A stretch of DNA of 64,000 nt from Pseudomonas uvaldensis (GTDB lineage: Bacteria > Pseudomonadota > Gammaproteobacteria > Pseudomonadales > Pseudomonadaceae), in assembly GCF_021271205.1 (NCBI RefSeq), contig NZ_JAIWKS010000001.1, positions 372,001 to 436,000 of the forward strand. Direction: 5' to 3'. Shown here piece after piece: positions 18,085-26,176 of the stretch. Both the position numbers and the translations under genes were made by a program. The notes under the pieces are model-generated. The model had not been told where the DNA came from, made no database searches, and saw only the letters and a program-made list of their open reading frames with translations. Each line of letters begins with the position of its first letter. Within the stretch, counting starts at the first letter, position 1.

Positions 18085-18175
18085 ATCGCGAGCAGGCTCG
18101 CTCCCACATTGACCGCGTCGCGCACAGATCCTGTGTTCGTCAGCATTCCACTGTGGGAGCGAGCCTGCTCGCGAT
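18085..18175. repeat. Inverted REP pair (BIME-like)
   Basis: Two 24-base copies in opposite orientation, from ATCGCGAGCAGG to CTCCCACA (18085-18108) and its exact reverse complement (18152-18175), are separated by 43 bases. They sit between two converging genes, the class II DAHP synthase and the YcaQ-like gene. Confidence 0.9.
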
Positions 18176-18184
18176 AGCGCCAGA

Positions 18185-19414
18185 TCAGTCACCCGAGATC
18201 TCGGCCAATGCCCCCGCCAACCGAACCCCACCCACCCGCCGACAATTAAGCTGTACCCGCTCCAACCCCAGCCAGTCAGCCAGACGATGCAAGTTCGCCG
18301 CTAACACCTGCATCCCCTCCTCGTCCAACCCCGGTTCTTCCTCGTGCACGGCATGCACCGCCAGCCGGCCCTGGGCTCTCTCGGCCCGCAGATCAACACG
18401 CGCCGCGATGCGTTCGTTATGCAGGAACGGCAACACGTAATAGCCATACACCCGCTTGTGGGCCGGGGTGTAGATTTCCAATCGATAACGAAAGTCGAAC
18501 AACCGCTCGGTACGGCCGCGCTCCCAGACCAGCGAATCGAACGGCGATAACAAGGCACTGGCCGCCACCTTGCGGGGGATTTTCGGGGCGGGCCGGCACC
18601 ACGCGGGCTGCTTCCAATCCTGCACCTGACAGCGCATCAACTCGCCGGCCTCCTCCAGCTCGGCCAGCCGCACCCGGCTGTCGGCGGGATCGAGGCGGAA
18701 GTAATCGCGCAAGTCCTTCTCGGTGCCGACGCCCAAGGCATCGGCGGCATGCAGCAATAACGCACGCTGGGCCTGGGCCTCGTCCGGCAGAGGTTGTTGC
18801 AGGACCGAGGCCGGGAGTACCCGTTCCGGCAAGTCGTACAGCCGTTCGAAACCACGCCGCCCCGCCACCGTGACCTCTCCCGCGGCGAACAGCCATTCCA
18901 ACGCGTGCTTCTCGGCGCTCCAGTCCCACCAGGGCCCGGCCTTTTCCTGGCGAGTGGACAAGCTGCCCGCACCCAGGGCACCCTGCTCCCGCACCGAAGC
19001 CAGGACACGGCGGATGACGTCCTGGCGTTCCTGGCCAAAACGCGCCAGTTGTTGGTAAATGCCTTCACCCCGGGACGCACGGGCCATGCGCCAGCGCATC
19101 AGCGGATACATCGACAAGGGCAAAAGGGAAGCTTCGTGGCCCCAGTATTCGAACAAGGTACGACGTCGCCCCTGGCTCCAGGCCGCTTGATCGAGCAAAT
19201 CGGGATTGTAGTGACCGAGGCGGGAGAACAGCGGGAGGTAATGCGAGCGCACCAGCGCATTGACCGAATCGATCTGCAGCACGCCGAGGCGTTCGATCAG
19301 ACGGTTGAGGCGAGAGGGTTGCACCGAAGCCGGCGGCAGCCGCCCATCGAATCCCTGGGCGGCCAACGCCAGACGCCGGGCCTGTTTGAGGGTAAAGGAT
19401 GCAGTCGCGGGCAT
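18185..19414 (-). CDS. ycaQ: YcaQ-type winged-helix DNA glycosylase
   Basis: A 409-residue protein of the HTH_42/YcaQ-AlkX family. Characterised members unhook interstrand DNA crosslinks caused by alkylating mustards. The catalytic Gln-X-Asp motif is present as Gln47-Ile48-Asp49 in RLGVLQIDSVN. Further landmarks are FEYWGHEASLLP and LLSPFDSLVWERGRTERLF, typical of the family. The start at 19414 has AGGAG at 7 bases; the ORF extends 8 codons further upstream without a better site. It ends 9 bases from an inverted REP pair. It appears monocistronic. Confidence 0.88.
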   Translation of the reverse strand: MPATASFTLKQARRLALAAQGFDGRLPPASVQPSRLNRLIERLGVLQIDSVNALVRSHYLPLFSRLGHYNPDLLDQAAWSQGRRRTLFEYWGHEASLLPLSMYPLMRWRMARASRGEGIYQQLARFGQERQDVIRRVLASVREQGALGAGSLSTRQEKAGPWWDWSAEKHALEWLFAAGEVTVAGRRGFERLYDLPERVLPASVLQQPLPDEAQAQRALLLHAADALGVGTEKDLRDYFRLDPADSRVRLAELEEAGELMRCQVQDWKQPAWCRPAPKIPRKVAASALLSPFDSLVWERGRTERLFDFRYRLEIYTPAHKRVYGYYVLPFLHNERIAARVDLRAERAQGRLAVHAVHEEEPGLDEEGMQVLAANLHRLADWLGLERVQLNCRRVGGVRLAGALAEISGD

Positions 19415-19478
19415 GGAGATCTCCTTGTCTGCTCGCAACCTACCTCACCAAGAGTCGATTTGTGTAGGGAAGGATGGC

Positions 19479-19700
19479 TCATTTGTGCATGGGGTCATCC
19501 CAGAACGGCCGAACCACTTCCTGTTCAACATCCGCACGGCTGACGCCGATGTCCTTGAGCGCCTCGTCGCTTAAACCGGCGAGCAATTCACGCTCGTGGT
19601 GCAATTCATACCAGCGGCTAAACTTGTGGAACAGCTCGCCGAGGGAAAACCGGTGGGATGAGTGTTTATCGATCGATATGTATCCTTTCTGACCTTTCAT
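19479..19700 (-). CDS. DUF1127-domain small protein
   Basis: A 73-residue protein. Its C-terminal half is a DUF1127 (YjiS-like) domain, with RWYELHHERELLAGLSDEALKDIGVSRADVEQEV. The first 27 residues are a polar extension. DUF1127 proteins in proteobacteria have been tied to phosphate, RNA or stress adaptation, but no single biochemical role is settled. The start at 19700 has GGAGG 8 bases upstream. It is divergent from a LysR-type regulator with about 60 bases between starts, the usual arrangement of a LysR gene and its target. Confidence 0.88.
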   Translation of the reverse strand: MKGQKGYISIDKHSSHRFSLGELFHKFSRWYELHHERELLAGLSDEALKDIGVSRADVEQEVVRPFWDDPMHK

Positions 19701-19761
19701 CGTGATGTCCTCCGTTGGGGGTGGTTCAAGTCTCGCGCCACAGCTAAGATCAATCCAACGA

Positions 19762-20652
19762 ATGTTTCTGATGCAATACATCTCGGAGATTGATCCATTG
19801 TCGAGTTACCCCAGCATCGATACGGAAGTGCTGCGAACCTTCGTCGCCATCGCCGACCAGGGCGGTTTCACGCGCGCCGGTGAACTGGTGAACCGCACCC
19901 AGTCGGCCGTCAGCATGCAGATGAAGCGCCTGGAAGAAGATGTATTGCAGCGCCGACTGTTCGAGCGTGACGGGCGGCAAGTCAAGCTCACCGCCGAAGG
20001 CCAGGTGCTGTTGGGCTACGCCCGGCGAATCCTCAAGCTGCACAGTGAAGTGTTCAATACCTTGCGCGAACCGCACATGGTCGGCACGGTGCGCATCGGC
20101 ACCCCGGACGACTACGTCATGCGGTTCCTGCCGGGCATCCTGCAACGTTTTGCCCAGTTCTATCCGCTGATCGAAATCGAGGTGCACTGCGAGTCGTCCA
20201 AGCAGCTGTTACTGCGCCAGGACCTGGACCTGTCCATCGTCACCCGTAAACCGGGAGACGAGATAGGCCAGTTGCTGCGCAAGGAACGCTTCGTCTGGGC
20301 CGAAGCGGCCTGTTTCAGCGCCCACGAAAAAACACCGCTGCCGCTGGCGATGTTCAACAGTGACTGTTTCTGCCGGCAATGGGCCTGCAATGCGCTGGAT
20401 GCCATGGGCCGCGAGTATCGCGTGGCCTACAACAGCTCCAGCCTGTCGGCGCTCATGGCCGTGGTGGGCGCGGGCCTGGCGATCACCGCGCAATTGGAAA
20501 GCCTGCTGACGCCGGACATGCGCGTGCTGGGCGAGGCGGAAAACCTGCCGGAACTGCCCGAGGCCAGCATCATGCTGATCCGCAACCTGCATAATCCATC
20601 GCCGATCACCGAATGCCTGGCCGAGCACATCGTCGAAGGCTTCAAACTTTAA
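19762..20652 (+). CDS. LysR-family transcriptional regulator
   Basis: A regulator of about 296 residues. The N-terminal winged helix-turn-helix is LRTFVAIADQGGFTRAGELVNRTQSAVSMQMKRLEEDV, and a periplasmic-binding-like effector domain covers the rest. Starts at 19762 or 19771 (ATG) lack a good ribosome-binding site. A TTG at 19798 has GGAG 9 bases upstream and would give 284 residues, so the 5' end is uncertain. The gene is divergent from the DUF1127 gene, a candidate target, and its 3' end overlaps the convergent TSUP permease gene by 11 bases. The effector is unknown. Confidence 0.88.
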   Translation: MFLMQYISEIDPLSSYPSIDTEVLRTFVAIADQGGFTRAGELVNRTQSAVSMQMKRLEEDVLQRRLFERDGRQVKLTAEGQVLLGYARRILKLHSEVFNTLREPHMVGTVRIGTPDDYVMRFLPGILQRFAQFYPLIEIEVHCESSKQLLLRQDLDLSIVTRKPGDEIGQLLRKERFVWAEAACFSAHEKTPLPLAMFNSDCFCRQWACNALDAMGREYRVAYNSSSLSALMAVVGAGLAITAQLESLLTPDMRVLGEAENLPELPEASIMLIRNLHNPSPITECLAEHIVEGFKL

Positions 20653-21391
20653 GGGCGAGCAGCACCGCGCAGACCACCAGGAAGCCACAGAACAGTGCCC
20701 GCAGCAGCCGTTCCGGCATGGCGTGGGCGACTTTCACCCCCCAACTGATGCTCAACAGGCCACCCGCGGCCAGTGGCAATCCGATCCACCAGTCCACCTG
20801 ATGGTGAAAGGCATAGGTGGCGAGGGTCACGCCGGTGCTGGGCAGGGCCAGGGACAGCGACAAACCCTGGGCAACCACTTGAGTGGTGCCGAACAGGCTG
20901 GTCAGGATCGGCGTCGCGACGACCGCCCCGCCTACACCGAACAGACCGCCCATGGTCCCGGATACCGCACCCAGCACACCCAGCCATGGCCAGCCATATC
21001 GCATCTGCGCCGATGCCGGCGCAGTCGCGGTGAACATGCGGATCAGGTTGTAGGCTGCCAGGACGATCAGGAACACCACGAAGCCGATCCGCATGCTCTC
21101 CGAATCGATGCCGACGGCCCAGATCGAGCCCAGCCAGGCAAAGCAGAAACCCATCGTGGCCAGCGGCAGCACGTGACGCAGCTCGATACGGTTACGCTGG
21201 TGATAACGCCACAACGCGAGCATCACGTTGGGGACCACCATGACAAGCGCCGTGCCTTGAGCAATCTGCTGGTCAAGACCGAACCAGACGCCCAGCACTG
21301 GAATCGCGATCAGTCCACCACCGATACCGAACAATCCCCCCAAGGTGCCCAATGCAGCACCCAATACCAGATACAACAGACTCTCGATCAC
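20642..21391 (-). CDS. TSUP (TauE/SafE) family membrane permease
   Basis: A 249-residue protein with about eight membrane segments in two repeats. Each repeat opens with the family glycine motif: GTLGGLFGIGGGLIAIP near residue 15 and GTMGGLFGVGGAVVATP near residue 145. The family is associated with transport of sulfur-containing anions and organosulfur compounds. The GTG start at 21391 has GGGGAG 6 bases upstream. It is divergent from ohrR. Substrate cannot be assigned. Confidence 0.88.
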   Translation of the reverse strand: MIESLLYLVLGAALGTLGGLFGIGGGLIAIPVLGVWFGLDQQIAQGTALVMVVPNVMLALWRYHQRNRIELRHVLPLATMGFCFAWLGSIWAVGIDSESMRIGFVVFLIVLAAYNLIRMFTATAPASAQMRYGWPWLGVLGAVSGTMGGLFGVGGAVVATPILTSLFGTTQVVAQGLSLSLALPSTGVTLATYAFHHQVDWWIGLPLAAGGLLSISWGVKVAHAMPERLLRALFCGFLVVCAVLLALKV

Positions 21392-21545
21392 AGACGACTC
21401 CCCTTCATCAAGGCACATATCCTACGCAGTCAATGCCTTGGGGGGAACGTGATGTCCGCTCGATACATCGGAATTATCTGGCGCATTAAAGATTCACCCG
21501 CTAGATTTGTGACGTTCACTGTATTCATTGATGAAGGTTTTACCC

Positions 21546-22007
21546 ATGAGCACCCAGCGCGACACCCCTGAAGCCTGCGAAGCCCTGCTGCTCGACAATC
21601 AGGTGTGCTTTGCCTTGCATTCCACCTCGCTGTTGATGACCAAGGTCTACAAGCCCCTGTTGCAGGCCCTGGGCCTGACGTATCCGCAATACCTCGCCAT
21701 GATGGTTTTGTGGGAAAAAGACGGTTTGACCGTAGGCGAGATCAGCAACCGCCTGCTGACCGATCCCGGCTCCTTGACCCCACTGCTCAAACGTCTGGAG
21801 GCCGAGGGCCTGCTGAGCCGCACCCGCAGCCGGGAAGACGAGCGTGTGGTGAATATCGAACTGACCGAACGAGGCCGCGCCCTGCGGGAAAAAGCCCTCG
21901 ACATTCCCCAGTGCATCCTCGCCTCCAGTGGCCAGACGCTGGAGCAGCTGAAGAAACTGCAAATGGACCTGCAGGCATTGCGCGCAAATCTGCAGGACAG
22001 CCTCTGA
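21546..22007 (+). CDS. ohrR: Organic hydroperoxide resistance repressor OhrR
   Basis: A 153-residue MarR-family repressor. The reactive Cys21 in [12 protein letters not shown] and a second cysteine, Cys123 in IPQCILAS, match the two-cysteine OhrR type that forms a disulfide on oxidation by organic hydroperoxides. The recognition helix [15 protein letters not shown] and wing [12 protein letters not shown] are intact. The ohr gene lies about 370 bases downstream in the same direction with its own promoter. The ATG at 21546 was preferred over 21528 because AAGG stands 9 bases upstream. The paralogue at 7979 is clearly related but distinct. Confidence 0.92.
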   Translation: MSTQRDTPEACEALLLDNQVCFALHSTSLLMTKVYKPLLQALGLTYPQYLAMMVLWEKDGLTVGEISNRLLTDPGSLTPLLKRLEAEGLLSRTRSREDERVVNIELTERGRALREKALDIPQCILASSGQTLEQLKKLQMDLQALRANLQDSL

Positions 22008-22065
22008 AGGCATATTCACCGCATCGCGGACAGGCTCGCCCTCCTACAGATATCGAGCTGATCCA

Positions 22066-22150
22066 GTGGGAGCGGGCTTGTTCACGAAGGCGGTACACCA
22101 ATCTCATCACAAACCGACCCTCCGCGTTCACGAGCAAGCCCGCTCCCACA
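22066..22150. repeat. Inverted REP pair between ohrR and ohr
   Basis: GTGGGAGCGGGCTTGTTCACGAA (from 22067) and the near-reverse-complement TTCACGAGCAAGCCCGCTCCCAC (to 22148) face each other about 40 bases apart. This is a second BIME-like unit of a different REP subtype from the one at 18085. Confidence 0.8.
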
Positions 22151-22282
22151 CAGTTCTCAACTAGCCCACGGCATTGACCTGCCATGCTCCCACAAAAAAT
22201 TTTTCCCCATCACAAACCGCTCTAATTCAATGGTTGCAGAGCTTTTCAGCTTGTTGATTCGCGCGCTTCTCAAAAATTTATC

Positions 22283-22311
22283 TTGCGCGCTAAATATTAA
22301 CGAACTATATT
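22283..22311 (+). promoter_or_regulatory. Sigma-70 promoter of ohr
   Basis: TTGCGC (22283-22288) and TATATT (22306-22311) are 17 bases apart. The -35 box is embedded in the near-palindrome TTGCGCGCTAA, and two further TTAGCGCA copies lie at 22326-22333 and 22341-22348, 15 bases apart. This is a likely repressor region. The start would be near 22318, inside the repeated area. Confidence 0.6.
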
Positions 22312-22376
22312 CGTCTCACACCTACTTAGCGCACAAACATTTAGCGCAAACGACCACTGAGAACGAGGCAAACATC

Positions 22377-22796
22377 ATGAAAACGCTCTATACCGCAATC
22401 GCAACCTCCACCGGCGGCCGTGACGGTCGTGCAATCTCCAGCGACAACATCCTCGACGTCAAACTCGCCACGCCCAAGGAACTCGGTGGCGCAGGCGGTG
22501 CGGCGACCAACCCGGAACAGCTGTTTGCCGCGGGCTACTCGGCCTGCTTCATCGGCGCGTTGAAATTCGTCGCCGGCCAGAGTAAACGCAAGATCCCGGA
22601 CGATGCCTCGATCACCGCCCATGTCGGCATCGGCCAGATCCCCGGTGGCTTCGGTCTCGACATTGACCTGCACATCAGCCTGCCCGGCCTGGACCAGGCC
22701 GATGCGCAAAGCCTGGTGGAAGCGGCTCATCAGGTCTGCCCGTACTCCAACGCCACCCGTGGCAACGTCGATGTACGCCTGCACGTAACCGTTTAA
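22377..22796 (+). CDS. ohr: Organic hydroperoxide resistance protein Ohr
   Basis: A 139-residue Ohr/OsmC-fold peroxidase that reduces organic hydroperoxides, notably fatty-acid hydroperoxides, using lipoylated partner proteins. The two catalytic cysteines are Cys57 in AAGYSACFIGAL and Cys121 in HQVCPYS. The family glutamate lies in TNPEQLFAAGY and the arginine is near residue 15 or 18. It is expressed from its own promoter downstream of ohrR. A secreted esterase gene follows 34 bases later in the same direction, so a two-gene operon is likely. Confidence 0.96.
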   Translation: MKTLYTAIATSTGGRDGRAISSDNILDVKLATPKELGGAGGAATNPEQLFAAGYSACFIGALKFVAGQSKRKIPDDASITAHVGIGQIPGGFGLDIDLHISLPGLDQADAQSLVEAAHQVCPYSNATRGNVDVRLHVTV

Positions 22797-22830
22797 CCAC
22801 CGACCCGGCACCGAATCCAAGGAGACCCAC

Positions 22831-23844
22831 ATGAACACATTCAGCAAAGCCCTGACCGGCACCCTTCTCGCACTCAGCGTCAGCAGCGCCTTTGCCAACG
22901 GCATCGTCGAACACAACACCCAGGCGTTCCTCGATGCCCTGAACGCCGGCACCGGTAAACCCCTGGAGCAACTGTCGCCCAAGGACGCCCGTGCGGTACT
23001 GAGCGGCGCCCAGGCAGGTGTAAAGCTGACCTTGCCCAAGGCTGAGGTCAGCGAGAAAACCATTCAGGTCGATGGACAGGCAATCAACCTGACCATCGTT
23101 CGTCCGGCCGGCGTCAAGGGTGAGCTGCCCGCGTTCATGTTTTTCCACGGCGGCGGCTGGGTACTGGGGGACTTCCCGACCCATGAAAGGCTGGTCCGGG
23201 ACTTGGTGGCGGGATCGGGGGCGGTTGCGGTGTTCGTCAACTACACGCCTTCACCTGAAGCGCATTACCCGGTGGCAATCAACCAGGCCTACGCCGCGAC
23301 AAAATGGGTGGCCGAGCATGGCAAGCAGATCAATGTCGATGGCAAACGCCTGGCTGTAGCGGGTAATAGCGTCGGCGGCAACATGGCGGCCGTCGTGGCC
23401 CTGATGGCCAAGGACAAAGGCACACCGGCGATTCGGTTCCAGGCCCTGCTGTGGCCGGTGACCGATGCCAGCTTCGAGACGGCGTCCTACAACCAGTTCG
23501 CCGAGGGGCACTTCCTCACCAAGAACATGATGAAGTGGTTCTGGGACAACTACACCACCGACGCCGGGCAGCGTAACGAGATCTACGCCTCACCGTTGCG
23601 GGCGACCACTGCGCAACTCAAGGGCCTGCCGCCAGCATTGGTGCAGACCGCCGAAGCCGATGTATTGCGTGACGAAGGCGAAGCCTATGCCCGCAAACTG
23701 GACGCCGCTGGCGTGCCTGTGACCGCCGTACGCTACAACGGCATGATCCACGACTATGGCCTGCTCAACGTGGTGAGCCAGGTGCCCGCGGTGCGCTCGG
23801 CGATGTTGCAGGTGTCCGAAGAGCTCAAGCAGCACTTGAAGTAA
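22831..23844 (+). CDS. Exported alpha/beta hydrolase (HSL-type esterase)
   Basis: A 337-residue esterase of the hormone-sensitive-lipase branch. The N-terminus MNTFSKALTGTLLALSVSSA is a signal peptide with probable cleavage after AFA, so the enzyme should be periplasmic or secreted. The oxyanion motif HGGGW is at 106-110. The nucleophile is Ser180 in GNSVGGN. The acid is probably the Asp in AEADVLRDEG and the base the His in GMIHDYG near residue 307. It follows ohr by 34 bases with a good ribosome-binding site and ends at a shared terminator, so it should be induced with ohr. The substrate is unknown. Confidence 0.9.
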   Translation: MNTFSKALTGTLLALSVSSAFANGIVEHNTQAFLDALNAGTGKPLEQLSPKDARAVLSGAQAGVKLTLPKAEVSEKTIQVDGQAINLTIVRPAGVKGELPAFMFFHGGGWVLGDFPTHERLVRDLVAGSGAVAVFVNYTPSPEAHYPVAINQAYAATKWVAEHGKQINVDGKRLAVAGNSVGGNMAAVVALMAKDKGTPAIRFQALLWPVTDASFETASYNQFAEGHFLTKNMMKWFWDNYTTDAGQRNEIYASPLRATTAQLKGLPPALVQTAEADVLRDEGEAYARKLDAAGVPVTAVRYNGMIHDYGLLNVVSQVPAVRSAMLQVSEELKQHLK

Positions 23845-23869
23845 CGTGTAGCTCTACACAATCAGAAAT

Positions 23870-23901
23870 GAAAAAGCCCGACTCAATGGTCGGGCTTTTT
23901 C
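23870..23901. terminator. Bidirectional terminator esterase/efp
   Basis: AAAGCCCGAC and GTCGGGCTTT pair closely around TCAATG, flanked by A5 and T5. It separates the converging esterase and efp genes and can stop both. Confidence 0.92.
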
Positions 23902-23917
23902 ATGCAAAAGACTTCGC

Positions 23918-24487
23918 TTATTTAGCGCGGCCTTTGTAGGAACCGCCGTCGCGGGTATCGATCTCGATCATGTCGCCGATTTCGATGAAGTCAGCGACCG
24001 ACAGTTCGGTACCGTTCTTCAATTTGGCAGGCTTCATGACCTTGCCGGAAGTGTCGCCGCGAGCGGAACCTTCGGTGTAGTCAACCTGACGCACGATGGT
24101 GGTCGGCAGTTCTACGGATACCAGGCGGCCTTCGAAGAATACGGCTTCACAGACGTCGGTCATGCCTTCTTCAACGAATGGCAGAACGCTTTCGATGTCT
24201 TCGGCGTTCAGCTCGTACATGGTGTAGTCAGTGGTGTCCATGAACGTGTAGGAATCGCCGCTGATGAAGGACAGGGTCGCTTCCTTGCGGTCGAGGATCA
24301 CGTCGTCCAGCTTGTCGTCCGCACCGTAGACGGTTTCGGTCTTGTAACCGGTCAGCAGGTTCTTCAGCTTGGTCTTCATGATCGCGCTGTTACGACCCGA
24401 CTTGGTGAATTCAGCTTTCTGAACCAGCCAAGGATCGTTGTCGATACGAATCACGGTACCGGGTTTGAGTTCTTTACCAGTTTTCAT
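23918..24487 (-). CDS. efp: Elongation factor P
   Basis: A 189-residue EF-P that relieves ribosome stalling at polyproline. The tip of the domain I loop reads FTKSGRNSA, with Arg32 in place of the lysine found in E. coli. Arg32 is the residue that EarP rhamnosylates in Pseudomonas, and earP is the next gene upstream, 48 bases away in the same direction. Domains II and III are complete, ending in GGSYKGRAK. The gene pair forms a substrate and modifying-enzyme unit. Confidence 0.97.
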   Translation of the reverse strand: MKTGKELKPGTVIRIDNDPWLVQKAEFTKSGRNSAIMKTKLKNLLTGYKTETVYGADDKLDDVILDRKEATLSFISGDSYTFMDTTDYTMYELNAEDIESVLPFVEEGMTDVCEAVFFEGRLVSVELPTTIVRQVDYTEGSARGDTSGKVMKPAKLKNGTELSVADFIEIGDMIEIDTRDGGSYKGRAK

Positions 24488-24535
24488 TGCGAATATCCGA
24501 ATTTGGATGGGATTGACAAAAATCTAGGCCGCGTA

Positions 24536-25669
24536 TCATATCCAATTTCCATAAAACTTCACCAGCGCCGTGGCAAGATCGGACCGCGAAGCCTGTTCCA
24601 GACACCACGCCTGGGCATGTTCGGCCAGTTCCTGCTGCTGTTCGCAGGTGTTTTTCCAGTGACCGGCCATGTCCTGGCCGGCATTCCATGCCCGCCACAG
24701 GCCGCTCATCGCCTTTTGCGCCGACTCAGAAAGTCCCTGGGTGTAGAGCCCGAGAAAGGCTTCGAGCTTTTCCAGATGGACGTCTTCTTCCTGCTGATAG
24801 ATGTGCCAGAGCAGCGGTCGACCGGCCCATTGGGCGCGCACGAAAGAATCTTCGCCCCGCACGGCGTTGAAATCGCAACACCAAAGCAACGAGTCGTACT
24901 GGTCCTGTCGGACGAACGGCAGCACCTGCACCGTCAGGGCACCGCGTCGGTGCACCGCCCCTGCCGCCAGGCCTTCGACCCCGAGCCAACGCCCGACGTC
25001 CCCCAGCACCCGCCCTTCGGGAACCAACACATGAGCGGCCTGGACATCGGCCGCCATCGCGTCGAACCAGCTCGCCAGGCCAGTGTTTTCGTAAGCAAAC
25101 AGCGAAATCAGACGTGCGTCTGGAACCCGTTCCACGCCCAGCCCTTGCAGGAACCGGCCCTGCGCCTCGGCATTCTGCTGGAACTGCTGCCGTCGCTCCA
25201 GTAACCCCGCTTCACGCAGCAAGCCCCCCGTACCTTCTCGAAAGCCAGGGAAAAAGAAGTATTTCTGGACGTGTTTGTATTTGACCGACGGTAATCCGTG
25301 GCACCCGACAACCCAATCTTCAGCGCTCAGGTAGTCGAGGTTCATCCACAGCGGCGTCACCTCACGTTCAGCCATCGCATCCATATAAGCGCTTGGCAAT
25401 TGACAGGCAAACGCGGCGATCACCACATCGGCGGCTTCAGCGGGAAGCCACTCCCGAGGCCAATGGCGTACATCCACGCCTTGTTGCCACTGCTGCGCAA
25501 GCGTGACATCGACTTCCGGACACAGTCGCTCGAAAGCACGCAGATCATCGACCCACAGCCGAACGGCGCATCGATGCTCGGCCACCAGTTGCCGGGCCAG
25601 GCGCCAGGTGACGCCAATATCACCAAAGTTATCGACGACGGTGCAAAAAATGTCCCAACGCACAGCCAT
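24536..25669 (-). CDS. earP: EF-P arginine rhamnosyltransferase EarP
   Basis: A 377-residue GT-B glycosyltransferase (formerly DUF2331) that transfers L-rhamnose from dTDP-L-rhamnose to Arg32 of EF-P. Asp13 and Asp17 in TVVDNFGDIGV and Glu273 in AVRGEDSFVRAQWAG match the residues known to be needed for catalysis and donor binding. The protein is full length. It is first in the earP-efp operon. The dTDP-rhamnose synthesis genes are not in the window. The 120-base divergent region on the right separates it from a small membrane protein gene. Confidence 0.95.
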   Translation of the reverse strand: MAVRWDIFCTVVDNFGDIGVTWRLARQLVAEHRCAVRLWVDDLRAFERLCPEVDVTLAQQWQQGVDVRHWPREWLPAEAADVVIAAFACQLPSAYMDAMAEREVTPLWMNLDYLSAEDWVVGCHGLPSVKYKHVQKYFFFPGFREGTGGLLREAGLLERRQQFQQNAEAQGRFLQGLGVERVPDARLISLFAYENTGLASWFDAMAADVQAAHVLVPEGRVLGDVGRWLGVEGLAAGAVHRRGALTVQVLPFVRQDQYDSLLWCCDFNAVRGEDSFVRAQWAGRPLLWHIYQQEEDVHLEKLEAFLGLYTQGLSESAQKAMSGLWRAWNAGQDMAGHWKNTCEQQQELAEHAQAWCLEQASRSDLATALVKFYGNWI

Positions 25670-25789
25670 TCCCGACTCCCCGTGGCAAAGCGCCGATTGT
25701 CCCGAATAAACCGATGATGCAGAAGAGCCGACGACGATTAATCTTCATGCGACAATCACGGCTTTACGTGCCCCTGCCAGGAAGCAGCC

Positions 25790-26176
25790 ATGCCCGACCA
25801 TCCATCCGCCCCACGCCTTGGTGCCTTGCAACTGACCCTCAGCATTGCCTTGGGATTATGGCTGGGTTTCCTCGCCATCATTCTGACCGGCTGGCTGCTG
25901 TCGAAATTCCTGTTCAGTGAACAACTGGCTCCGGTGGCTGCCGCCGTGCATCAACTGGCGCAACCGCCCGCCATGCAGCCACCGGCTGAACCGCCTACCC
26001 CGATGTTCGAGCAGTACCAACAGAACCTGCAACGGAACGAGCAGCGCCAGGCCCTTGATCAGGCCCGCAACAATCCCCGCAATCTGTCCAACCCCAAGTG
26101 CCAGTTCTGGCTGCAACAGGATCAGAACGCTCCCAGCGAGAAAAGCCGCGCCAACGTCCTGCAATTCTGTGAATGA
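25790..26176 (+). CDS. Small membrane-anchored protein, function unknown
   Basis: A 128-residue protein with one strong membrane segment (about 13-41), followed by a proline-rich stretch PPAMQPPAEPPTP and a glutamine/asparagine-rich tail. The tail ends in a cysteine pair, KCQFWLQQ and LQFCE, that could form a disulfide if periplasmic. I do not recognise a domain. Its stop overlaps the start of the GreAB-like gene by four bases (ATGA), indicating translational coupling. GGAAG upstream of 25790 supports the start. It is divergent from earP. Confidence 0.75.
   Translation: MPDHPSAPRLGALQLTLSIALGLWLGFLAIILTGWLLSKFLFSEQLAPVAAAVHQLAQPPAMQPPAEPPTPMFEQYQQNLQRNEQRQALDQARNNPRNLSNPKCQFWLQQDQNAPSEKSRANVLQFCE

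Larger units (their letters stand above)
22008..22376. other. Intergenic region ohrR-ohr
   Basis: This 369-base gap contains a REP pair (22066-22150), an AT-rich zone, and the ohr promoter with repeated GCGCTAA/TTAGCGC elements (22283-22348). No coding ORF is seen. Confidence 0.7.

Noticed and set aside
18085..18175. CRISPR array or transposon ends
   Set aside because: Two inverted copies only, with no regular spacers or transposase; they match REP elements.
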